From: UBA1723 sp045641625 | GTDB taxonomy: Bacteria > Bacteroidota > Bacteroidia > Bacteroidales > Paludibacteraceae | Reading direction: 5' to 3' | Assembly (NCBI GenBank): GCA_045641625.1 | Contig: JAZUHH010000103.1 | Span: forward strand, 1-10,867 | DNA length: 10,867 bases | Shown here: positions 1 to 8,500 of the stretch, one piece after another | How positions within the stretch are numbered: the stretch's first letter is position 1 | Layout: every line of letters starts with the position of its first letter | The notes under the pieces: model-generated | Told to the model about the DNA's origin: nothing | Database searches by the model: none | Seen by the model: only the letters and a program-made list of their open reading frames with translations | Program-made: the position numbers and the translations under genes

Positions 1-1
1 C

Positions 2-157
2 TGGGGCAAGGTCATCGCCAAGTACAAGGGTGCTGACGACGGCTGGGACGGTACCTACAACGGAAACGACCTTCCAAGTACAGACTACTGGTACGAGGTT
101 GTGATCCGAGAGATCGACAAGGTTTACACTGGTCACTTTACTCTAGTACGAAGATAA
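2..157 (+). CDS. T9SS type B cargo protein, C-terminal end (5' truncated)
   Basis: Only the last 51 codons are in the window, open from the left edge in the frame starting at base 2 and ending at TAA 155-157. The translation contains DDGWDGTYNGNDLPSTDYW and ends in GHFTLVRR. This is the C-terminal half of the gliding-motility-associated (CHU_C, type B) sorting domain: a WDG-x-YNG turn, a P-x-x-x-YWY strand and a final F-T-L-V-R strand. In the family this domain directs an exported protein through the type IX secretion system across the outer membrane. The N-terminal functional part lies outside the window, so the protein's role is unknown. It shares this tail with the large cargo protein at 5556-9515, but the two tails have clearly diverged. 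Confidence 0.88.
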   Translation, partial: WGKVIAKYKGADDGWDGTYNGNDLPSTDYWYEVVIREIDKVYTGHFTLVRR

Positions 158-179
158 TTTTGATCCAATAAAAAAAATT

Positions 180-218
180 GAAGGGGAATTCTTTTTCATG
201 AATTTCCCTTCCTTTTTT
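180..218 (+). terminator. Intrinsic terminator after the truncated cargo gene
   Basis: The left arm GAAGGGGAATT (180-190) pairs with AATTTCCCTTC (201-211) over 11 positions with one G-T wobble, around a 10-base loop. It is followed by C and six T (213-218). It begins 22 bases after the stop codon, as expected for rho-independent termination. Confidence 0.85.
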
Positions 219-652
219 CCAAAAAAGACACATCTCAAAAATGATATTATTAGAGAACCTATTGACAACCATAAATTGAATAAATTTTCAAAAATTATTT
301 GAATAAAAAAATAATCTTTTCTAATAAATAATCCTGCGAAAGAACAAGAGAAATAATTTTTGAAATACATTTATATTGCACTGCTTAGGTCAAAGTACCA
401 AACGAACCCAAGCATGGCTACGGAGCAAAAGCAGTTTATCGATACGTTTCTAACACAAAAGGAAATCAAATTTGGAAATGTCAATAAAATCCAAATACAT
501 CTATAATCAAATCTGCACAAAACGACAACAAACAAACGAGTTTGCACGACATAAGCACCATTCAGCCTTTATATGGCACTCTCAAAAAAATAAAATCAGT
601 ACAAAACGAACAAAAATAGTTGTCAAATGACAAGAAGACAATAAAAATATAG
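219..652. other. AT-rich intergenic region, no supported gene
   Basis: This stretch separates the terminator from the activase promoter. It is AT-rich, except for about 380-470, which is visibly less so. That island carries a 30-codon open frame starting ATG at 414 and ending TAA at 504-506. It has no ribosome-binding site and no recognisable product. The frame is open back to 357, a length that is unremarkable here. The right end holds the dyad described separately. I see no RNA gene or insertion-sequence end. Confidence 0.6.
620..633. promoter_or_regulatory. Candidate operator, perfect dyad TTGTCA-AA-TGACAA
   Basis: TTGTCA (620-625) and TGACAA (628-633) are exact inverted repeats separated by AA. 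Read as TTGTC-N4-GACAA, the 5-4-5 layout is that of Crp/Fnr-family sites such as Fnr's TTGAT-N4-ATCAA. The centre at 626.5 lies roughly 38-41 bases before the transcription start predicted from the -7 box at 653-660. That is the classical position for an activator touching RNA polymerase. No -33 element is visible at this promoter, which fits activator dependence. The regulator itself is inferred and is not encoded in the window. Confidence 0.4.
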
Positions 653-660
653 TATCTTTG
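653..660 (+). promoter_or_regulatory. Promoter -7 box of the activase gene
   Basis: TATCTTTG matches the Bacteroidota -7 consensus TAnnTTTG at every fixed position. It lies 43 bases before the ATG at 704, giving a leader of roughly 40 bases. No convincing TTTG -33 element is seen about 20 bases upstream; the dyad at 620-633 occupies that area. I found no other full TAnnTTTG match in this gap. Confidence 0.6.
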
Positions 661-703
661 CGACCACTAAGTTAAATTTTATACTTACAATAGGCTAGAT
701 ATA

Positions 704-3700
704 ATGTACAGAATAGGTCTTGATGTGGGTTCCACCACAGCAAAAATCATAGTATTAGATGACAACAACAAGGTTGCTTATTCCTCTTATCGCAGACATC
801 AGGCAAATCCAGGTGCTGTGATCAAAGAGATATTAAACGACCTAAAATCCATAATAAAGGAGTCTGAGTTCTCTTTTTCTGTGACTGGAAGTGTGGGATT
901 GGGATTAGCTGAAAGATGCGGTTTCAATTTTGTACAAGAGGTAGTGGGTGCTACTGAATATACAAAGAAACTTCACCCCGATGTCTGCACGCTTATAGAC
1001 ATAGGTGGAGAGGATGCGAAAATTGTATATTTGAAAGACGGCAAAGTTGACGGCTTGAGAATGAACGGAAACTGTGCCGGAGGTACAGGTGCATTCATAG
1101 ATCAGATGGCATTGTGCCTGGGCGTTGACGTAACCGAACTTAACGGATTGGCAGAGAATGCCAAGGGAATATACCCTATCGCCTCAAGATGCGGTGTATT
1201 CTCAAAAACTGACATCCAGAACCTGATTGCAAGAAACGCAACAAAGGAGGACATAGCGGCAAGTATTTTCCGCGCAGTTGCTGTACAGACTGCCAGCGCC
1301 CTAAGTCATGGATGCGAAGTTTTGCCCAAAGTTCTGCTTTGCGGAGGCCCTCTTACATTCATCCCTGCATTGAGAAAGGCAATCGCAGACTACTTCAAAC
1401 TAGACCTTGACAAAGACGTCATTTCTCCTGAACTTGCAAACTATGTACCTGCATGGGGAACAGCACTTGCAGAAGCCGGAGAAAAAACATATACCATAGA
1501 TTCTCTGTCATCAATTCTTGACAGCAAAGAGAATCAGGCAATAAGAAAAGAAAGCATATACAGTGTTGCCCTGCCTCCGGTATTCAAAGGAGAGGACGAC
1601 TATCAGAGCTGGTTGAAGGATAAAGCCAACGACGACATCAAATTCAAGTCTTTGAAAGACATTGAAGAGAAAAGCTATCTTGGTATTGACTCCGGCTCAA
1701 CAACAACAAAGATTGTACTTACAAACTCTAACGGAGAGATACTTTTCCGCTACTACGCACATAACGGAGGAAACCCTGTACAGGCTGTAGCGAAAGGACT
1801 TGGAGAGCTAAAGAAAGCAGCCGACGAAGCAGGCGTAAAGGTCAATATCGTTGGCGGATGCTCTACAGGATACGGAGAGGATTTGATAAAGGCTGCGTTC
1901 TCTTTGAACTACGGAATGATAGAGACTATGGCTCATTACGTTGCCGCAAAAAGTATCAGTCCTAAAGTATCGTTCATTCTTGACATCGGTGGCCAGGACA
2001 TGAAGGCCATCTATGTAAACAACGGAGTTTTGACAAGAATGGAGATCAACGAGGCTTGTAGTTCAGGATGCGGTTCGTTTATCGAAACTTTCTCTCAGAC
2101 TCTTGGATGCGAGATTGGCAACTTCGTAAGGGAAGCGACAAAGAGCGAGCATCCTTGCGACCTTGGAACACGATGCACCGTATTCATGAACTCCAAGGTA
2201 AAACAAGTGCTTCGTGAGGGATATTCACTAAGCGACATATCAGCAGGTCTTGCGTATTCAGTTGTCAAGAACTGTTTGTTCAAGGTGCTTAAGATAAAGA
2301 ACTATGACGAACTAGGCAAGCACATTGTCCTTCAGGGAGGAACAATGCGAAACGACGCTGTTGTTAAGGCATTCGAGAACTTGACAGGCAAGAGAGTATG
2401 CAGAAACAACATTCCGGAGCTGATGGGTGCCTATGGATGTGCGCTTTATGCAATAGAGCAAAGCAAAAAGGACAACTGCACAGAGGCAAGACCATTGGAT
2501 TCTTTGATGAATGCTGCAGAATACGAGATCAGACCTCTTCAATGCAAGGGATGCGAGAACAACTGCCGCATTACGCAATACACTTTCAAGAACAGTAGCA
2601 AATACTATTCAGGAAACAAGTGCGAAAAAATATTCACTAACGGAGGAAACGAGACAGAGAAGGGTGAAAACATGAGCGACATGAAGTATCACCTGACATT
2701 CGATCTTCCAGAAACAGAAGGAAAGAAAGGTTTGCCAATAATTGGAATTCCTCGCGCCTTGAACATGTATGAGGAGTATCCTTTCTGGTATTCTATATTT
2801 ACAAATCTTGGATTCAAGGTTGTTCTAAGCAACACATCAACATATGTCAACTACGAGAAGGGTGTTCATTCAGTAATGAGTGACAACATCTGCTTCCCTG
2901 CCAAGCTGATCCATAGCCATATTTATGAGCTTGCAGAGAAAACAGACAGAATATTCTACCCTCGCGTAGTTCATGAGAGAACTGAGGACAACAACGCACA
3001 GAACAGTTACAACTGTCCTATCATCATCGGATATCCAGATGTCATAGACTCTGCAGTAAGTGTGAAGGTTCCAGTTGACTCCCCTATTGTAGCATTCAAA
3101 AATGCGAAACTGCTTAGAGAACAGCTTCTTGAATACTTCATCCACACATACGGTCTTAAGAGAAACGACATACTTAATGCCATTGACCAAGCTGAAAAGG
3201 ATTGGACGAAGTGGGGTGAGGATTTGCGCAGAAACAATGTAGAGACACTTCAGAATGCAAGAAAGAAGAAGAAAATGACTATACTTCTTGCAGGAAGACC
3301 ATATCATACTGACCCATTGGTTCAGCACAGAATCTCAGAGATGATTGCTAAACTTGGTGTGGAAGTTATTACAGAGGAAATTGCACGTGGTGGTTCTGTT
3401 GTTCTGCAGAGTGAAACTCCTGAAGCTTTCCATATCAGACAGTGGTCGTTCGTAAATAGAATCTTGAATGCGGCACAATGGGTTGCTGAGCAGGACAACG
3501 ATGTTCATTTTGTAGAGATGACTTCATTCGGTTGTGGTCCTGACGCATTCCTGACTGATGAAATACGTAGCATTCTAGCTCGTCATGGAAAGTCTTTGAC
3601 TTTGCTTAAGATAGACGATGTAAACAATATCGGTTCATTGAAACTCCGAGTTCGCTCTCTTATTGACAGCTTGAAATACGAGTACGAGGCAAAAGGCGAA

Positions 3701-4957
3701 ATCAAGGAAAGACAAAAAGAGCCATTCGTTAAGACAGGTATATTTGCCAAGGGAGACAAGGAAACTAAGACAATACTTGCTCCATTCTTTACAGAGTACA
3801 TGTCTCCGCTTCTTCCTTCTGCATTCAAGGCTATTGGCTACAACCTTGTAGCTTTGCCAATGGGAAATGCTGAGAGTAACGAAGAAGGACTAAGGTATTC
3901 CAATAACGAGGTCTGCTACCCTGCCACTCTTGTCGTAGGAGACTTTATCAAGGCACTAAAGAGCGGCAAATACGACATTAACAACACTGCAGTAACTATT
4001 ACTCAGCTTGGACAATGTCGTGCTACAAACTACCCTGCCCTAATCAAACGAGCTTTGGTAGATGCAGGATTCTCGCAAGTTCCAGTAATATCTCTTGGAA
4101 TTCCGAACGAGGAGGAGTATCCTGGTTTCAACCTTCCTTACATGACTGCGGCTCCGATAGTGCTTAACTCTTTGTTGTATGGAGACTGGATTTCAATCAT
4201 GTACCATGCAATTGCCGTTCGTGAGAAAAACAAGGGCGAAGCAAAGGCAATGAGAGACAAGTACCTTGAATTGGCTAAACCGCTAATCGAAGCTAAAAAG
4301 AGCAAGAAGCTTATCGGTTTGCTAAAGCAGGCTGCTGAGGAATTCAACTCAATAGATGTGTATGACAAGACATATCCTAAGGCTGGTATTGCCGGAGAGA
4401 TATTCTTGAAATTCAACCCATACTCTCACAAGCATATTTCTGACTGGTTGATGGATCATGGTGTAGAGGTTCTTCCTCCGACATTCCACAACTTCTTCCT
4501 AAAGATTCTTGTAAACATAGAGTTCAATAGAAAAAACAAGATTATTCAAGACAAATTCTTTACAAGTCAAGGATTTATGGACTTTGTTTACAGAGTCGTT
4601 TACCATCGTGTAAAGAACTTTGAAAAGGCTGCTTCAGGTTTCCGCTACTACGAACCTGAGCCGGATATCAGAACAATAAGCAAGTGGGCAGAAGAAGTTC
4701 TTTGTTTGTCTGTTCAAAGTGGTGAAGGTTGGCTTCTTCCGGCAGAGACTATCCAGTATATGAAGCAAGGATGCAACAACGTGGTAAGTCTCCAGCCATT
4801 CGGTTGTATTGCAAACCACATCTGTGCTAGAGGTATCGAGAAGAAAATGAAGACTCTATATCCTCAGTTGAATATGTTGGCTCTTGACTTCGACGGAGGT
4901 GTCAGCGAGGCCAATATTGCAAACAGACTTTTGCTATTCATAAGCAACATGAAATAA
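704..4957 (+). CDS. Fused acyl-CoA dehydratase activase / HgdB-like reductase (BadF/BadG/BcrA/BcrD x2, DUF2229)
   Basis: This is a 1417-residue cytoplasmic protein with no signal peptide. Two ASKHA-fold ATPase domains come first. Domain 1 has phosphate motifs at residues 5-14 (GLDVGSTTAK) and 99-106 (DIGGEDAK), LCGGP at 212-216, and cysteines 124 and 163. Domain 2 has GIDSGSTTTK (327-336), DIGGQDMK (427-434), QGGT (544-547), and cysteines 452 and 491. Each pair is 39 residues apart, as expected for ligands of the [4Fe-4S] cluster in HgdC-type activases. A cysteine cluster follows (614, 617, 621, 640), then a hydrophilic linker. A DUF2229-like region starts at IGIPRALN (680) with Cys730 and Cys771, then GRPYH (864-868) and TSFGCGPD with Cys944. 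The C-terminal HgdB-related half has Cys1071, Cys1105, Cys1368 and Cys1374. Family members use ATP to drive low-potential electrons onto an Fe-S partner for difficult reductions such as 2-hydroxyacyl-CoA dehydration. Here donor and acceptor are fused, and the substrate is unknown. Start choice: the first ATG gives the complete N-terminal motif. Confidence 0.9.
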   Translation: MYRIGLDVGSTTAKIIVLDDNNKVAYSSYRRHQANPGAVIKEILNDLKSIIKESEFSFSVTGSVGLGLAERCGFNFVQEVVGATEYTKKLHPDVCTLIDIGGEDAKIVYLKDGKVDGLRMNGNCAGGTGAFIDQMALCLGVDVTELNGLAENAKGIYPIASRCGVFSKTDIQNLIARNATKEDIAASIFRAVAVQTASALSHGCEVLPKVLLCGGPLTFIPALRKAIADYFKLDLDKDVISPELANYVPAWGTALAEAGEKTYTIDSLSSILDSKENQAIRKESIYSVALPPVFKGEDDYQSWLKDKANDDIKFKSLKDIEEKSYLGIDSGSTTTKIVLTNSNGEILFRYYAHNGGNPVQAVAKGLGELKKAADEAGVKVNIVGGCSTGYGEDLIKAAFSLNYGMIETMAHYVAAKSISPKVSFILDIGGQDMKAIYVNNGVLTRMEINEACSSGCGSFIETFSQTLGCEIGNFVREATKSEHPCDLGTRCTVFMNSKVKQVLREGYSLSDISAGLAYSVVKNCLFKVLKIKNYDELGKHIVLQGGTMRNDAVVKAFENLTGKRVCRNNIPELMGAYGCALYAIEQSKKDNCTEARPLDSLMNAAEYEIRPLQCKGCENNCRITQYTFKNSSKYYSGNKCEKIFTNGGNETEKGENMSDMKYHLTFDLPETEGKKGLPIIGIPRALNMYEEYPFWYSIFTNLGFKVVLSNTSTYVNYEKGVHSVMSDNICFPAKLIHSHIYELAEKTDRIFYPRVVHERTEDNNAQNSYNCPIIIGYPDVIDSAVSVKVPVDSPIVAFKNAKLLREQLLEYFIHTYGLKRNDILNAIDQAEKDWTKWGEDLRRNNVETLQNARKKKKMTILLAGRPYHTDPLVQHRISEMIAKLGVEVITEEIARGGSVVLQSETPEAFHIRQWSFVNRILNAAQWVAEQDNDVHFVEMTSFGCGPDAFLTDEIRSILARHGKSLTLLKIDDVNNIGSLKLRVRSLIDSLKYEYEAKGEIKERQKEPFVKTGIFAKGDKETKTILAPFFTEYMSPLLPSAFKAIGYNLVALPMGNAESNEEGLRYSNNEVCYPATLVVGDFIKALKSGKYDINNTAVTITQLGQCRATNYPALIKRALVDAGFSQVPVISLGIPNEEEYPGFNLPYMTAAPIVLNSLLYGDWISIMYHAIAVREKNKGEAKAMRDKYLELAKPLIEAKKSKKLIGLLKQAAEEFNSIDVYDKTYPKAGIAGEIFLKFNPYSHKHISDWLMDHGVEVLPPTFHNFFLKILVNIEFNRKNKIIQDKFFTSQGFMDFVYRVVYHRVKNFEKAASGFRYYEPEPDIRTISKWAEEVLCLSVQSGEGWLLPAETIQYMKQGCNNVVSLQPFGCIANHICARGIEKKMKTLYPQLNMLALDFDGGVSEANIANRLLLFISNMK

Positions 4958-4983
4958 GTCGAAATACTTCATTAACAACAAAT

Positions 4984-5013
4984 AGGGTGCGTGTCACGTT
5001 TGACACGCACCCT
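4984..5013 (+). terminator. Strong hairpin terminator after the activase gene
   Basis: The arms AGGGTGCGTGTCA (4984-4996) and TGACACGCACCCT (5001-5013) pair perfectly over 13 bp around a CGTT loop, 26 bases after the stop codon. The following TTAATTATATAT is AT-rich but not a clean T run. The hairpin may therefore work as a terminator or as a 3'-end stabiliser. Confidence 0.75.
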
Positions 5014-5469
5014 TAATTATATATGAATGTAATGACCAAAAATTTGAGTTTTTTATACGCTAGGAAATACCTCTTTATTATGAAAAATTCTATAATTTTC
5101 AACACAACACTTCACTTATCTTTTTCAACCATAGACAAATGGCATAATAATTGCAAGTTGTTAAATGGAGCAAAATAAATATTTTTCAGTATTCGCTTAT
5201 TGCAGAATGTATCTCAAACTTGTAGTTCAAAGCTTCAGCGATATTATTTTTGAACTCAGCCAATGTTGAAAATAGATTTTCACGTTGAAACTATAAACAA
5301 ATCTGCATATAAGTCCTTTTGCACTAAATCAGACATTGCTTGGTTATAGTTAATTTCAGCTTGCAATCAAGATTCCCTGTCACAAAAGATATCAGGAAAC
5401 AAATGCAAGAAAATACTGGATATAATTCAACATAAGTTAGTTTTTTACAAAAAAACATAGATAAGTAAC
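5014..5469. other. AT-rich intergenic region with possible gene relics
   Basis: No intact gene is supported here. On the minus strand, two short open frames overlap with a one-base shift. One runs 5366 to 5280 (28 codons plus stop); the other runs 5290 to 5186 (34 codons plus stop) and reads TLAEFKNNIAEALNYKFE near its middle. Both look protein-like but neither has a start signal, and frames this short arise by chance in such DNA. On the plus strand, 5392-5417 resembles bases 2609-2634 of the activase gene at 22 of 26 positions. I see no tRNA, repeat array or insertion-sequence ends. Confidence 0.45.
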
Positions 5470-5487
5470 TAATTTTGTATAAATTTG
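5470..5487 (+). promoter_or_regulatory. Two staggered -7 boxes for the cargo/PorP operon
   Basis: TAATTTTG (5470-5477) and TAAATTTG (5480-5487) both match the Bacteroidota -7 consensus TAnnTTTG and start 10 bases apart. Either would give a leader of about 60-80 bases before the ATG at 5556. Neither has a clear TTTG -33 element about 20 bases upstream. They may be alternative starts, or only one may be used. Confidence 0.5.
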
Positions 5488-5555
5488 CTCTCGATTGATA
5501 TGTGATGATGTGAGACTTCCCTTTAGATAACTAACTAACACGATACTTATTCTGT

Positions 5556-8500
5556 ATGAATAAAAAATTACACTATCTATTACTAGTCATTGCTGTGCTT
5601 TTTTTATTCGGCAACAATGAGTCGGCTCAGGCTGCCGGAGCACCAAACATAGACATGAAAGAAGGCTTCTCCGGGTGGGAGATGTGGCACGGAACATTCG
5701 ACCGTGACGAAGACAGTATATGGGTGTATAATTGGGAAACAAAAACTGAAGTTTCTGATGTAAGAATCACACAGATAAATTCAGACAACAGAACTCCCGA
5801 GCCAATAATTGCCTGTAACATGCAGTTGAACCCTTTCAAAGACGGACTGATGCCCGTTAGAATTGGTCGTCCTAATCTTACAAGAAACATGGAAGGATGC
5901 GAAGGTTTTCTGAGTGGAAACAGAAGAGCAAAATGGGCAGGTGCAGATATGGCTCAGTATTCGTTTGTTGTTACTGAAGATACCAAAGCCTTGCTTCTTG
6001 ACTTTGCGGCTGTCTTGCACCTTCCTATCGGTAAAAATGCGGGAGAACACTTGGGAGACCACATGCCATACTTCTCTATAGAAGTAGAAATGGAAGATAC
6101 TGATGGCAAAAAGATACCTTTGCCTTGTGGAAAAGTTGAGTCAAACGCCAGTACGTCAGGTCTATTGGAAAGAAACCCCAGCACTTGCAAAGAAAGTAAA
6201 GCAGTAAGCTCGTCAGGAACAAACGTACCGGACGAATATGTGTATCTTCCTTGGACACAAACAATCTATGATCTGCAGGACAGAATAGGCTATAAAGTAA
6301 CAATTACAGCCAAGACTCATGACTGTCATGTAATCAGCAACGGAAATGAAGTCGCTGGAGGTCATGAAGCATACGGCTATCTCCTTGCCAGAGCAGTGGA
6401 CCTAAAGCTTGACGTAAACAACTGCAAATCAGACAACAGCAACCCTAGAATCAAAGCTCCAGAAGGATTTGCATCTTACGAATGGACAATCAACGGAGAA
6501 CCCAATGCCATGTTCAAGGTTCTTAACGAAAAGGGAAACGAAGTAGAAATTGCCAGAGAACTAATGAGAGATGGGGTTTCATACGAATGTACAATGCGAG
6601 CAAACCTTGAGACTTGCGCTCCTATCGTGCTAAAGACAAACCTAGATCCTGTAAACGTAATTCCAGACATGAGCTATAACAGAGGCTGCAATGGCGAGGT
6701 GGAATTCACAAACAAGTCAACAGCAGAAGGAGACGATCCGCTATTCTCGTACAATTGGTCATTCGGAGACTCAACAACGAGTGTAAAGGAAAATCCAACA
6801 CATGTATTCAGCGAGCCAGGACTTTATAAAGTAAGACTGACAGGTACAACAAAAAACGGATGCAGTGGATTTAAAGACTTCAACGTAAGAATACCTGACT
6901 TCCCTACTGCAATCCTTGAAAAAGGAGACACTTTGTGCAAGGGTGACAAGCTCAGACTAAATGCTTACATTATAAATGACAACTATTCAATAGTTTGGTA
7001 TGACAACCAAAAGAATGTAATAGGCAACAACACTCCAATCCTCGAAACTGATTTGGAAAGGAGTGAATGGATTTACGCCAAGGTTACTGACCAATTCGGA
7101 TGTTCAGTAGAAGACAGCACATACGTGATTATTGTGCCGAAGCCGGTGCTTTCAATGACAGTATCTCCTAAAGACACAATTTGTCGAGGAGACTCTGTTG
7201 TCCTTCGCGTCAACTCCGGACTGCAGAAATGCAACTTTGGATGGAGTACGGGAACAAGCGGCGACACTTGCAAAAGTATTCCATATACAACACAAAACTA
7301 TACCGTTACTGCAACCTCTGTTCAATTTGGATGTATTACAAGCTTGAGCAAAGAGATTGTTGTTCTGGACGCAGAACCTGTTGGCATTGACGGACCTCGA
7401 TATATCTGCAAGGGCAATGATGCCATACTGAAAGGCAAGAATGCCAACCACTACTTCTGGATAATAAAAGACAACGACGGAAATGAAATATCTGTGGAAG
7501 CCGACTCTATGAATTTCAGACCAGAAAAGGAGACTGACTATTTCGTTGTCGGAAGGGATAATAACGGATGCGAAAGCAAAGCAAAACATACTGTAGGCAT
7601 CAAAGAGAGCCCTATTGCCACAATCATTGACTCAACGGACAAAGTTTGTCCGAATGAATATGCCTCAGTGACATTGATGACAAAAGCGGGATACACATTC
7701 GACTGGAAAGACGGAGAAACAACTACATACACTAAGAGAAAGAAAATTCAGGACAATGAGGAATGGAAAGTAGTTGTCACACTTGACGGATGCAAAGATT
7801 CGTTGTCTATTCCTGTGTATGTTTATCCTCTTCCGACAGCAGACATCAAAGCATTGCCTGAAATATGCGCCAAAGACACAGCAACAGTCAGCATCATTTC
7901 AGAAAGCGATGATGTAGAATGGCTATACCCTAACGACTACATAGAGGTCAACAAAAAGACAATGAGGTATGTTCCCAACGGAGACATATCGTACCAAGTA
8001 GTCGTCAAAAGCAAGGAAGGCTGTGTCGGAACAAGAACATTCGAGCAGAAGGTCCTTCAGCCATTCGAGGTCAAGATTCTTGCAAAGAGCGCTGTATGTT
8101 CCGGACATAAAGTTCCACTGTCAACAGAAAGTCCTAACATAGAAAGCGTAAAATGGTATGCCAACGGCAAACACTTTGCATTCCAGAAAGAGACTGACTA
8201 TACAGTTTATGAGCCGATGAAATTCATTGTCGAGAGTACAGACATCAATGGCTGCCATAACAAGGACTCTGTTATGGTAGATACTCTTCCACGTCCTGAA
8301 TTGAAGATTTCCGGCGACTTTGAAGTATGCAAAGGCGAAGTAGCACAACTTGTCGCAAGTGGTGCAGAAGAATACTCCTGGTCCGAGAATGGTGTCAACA
8401 AGTCAGAAAACTCTCATGTAAGTACGCTGATGGACAAAGACCGCACAACTCTTATTTTGGAAGGTTGGCTGCAAGGCTGCAAATCAGAGAAGAAGGCATA

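Noticed and set aside
143..370. A 75-codon minus-strand open frame
   Set aside because: It overlaps the end of the cargo gene and the terminator hairpin, is dominated by Phe, Ile and Lys as expected from AT-rich DNA, and shows no family features.
380..435. Inverted repeat ACTGCTT / AAGCAGT
   Set aside because: Only 7 bp with a 42-base loop; expected by chance in a region of this size.
414..506. A 30-codon plus-strand ORF starting MATEQKQFIDTF in the first intergenic gap
   Set aside because: It has no ribosome-binding site, promoter box or recognisable product. A stop-free run of this length is expected by chance, though the locally lower AT content leaves a relic possible.
2870..3328. A 152-codon minus-strand open frame inside the activase gene
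   Set aside because: It lies wholly within the conserved DUF2229 coding region on the opposite strand and has no domain features, so it is a shadow frame.
5505..5512. Imperfect GATATGTGATGATGTGA repetition upstream of the cargo gene
   Set aside because: Too short and irregular to support a repeat or operator.
7152..7589. A 145-codon minus-strand open frame inside the large cargo gene
   Set aside because: It is antisense to well-formed Ig-like units with regular cysteine spacing, has no start signals and no family resemblance.
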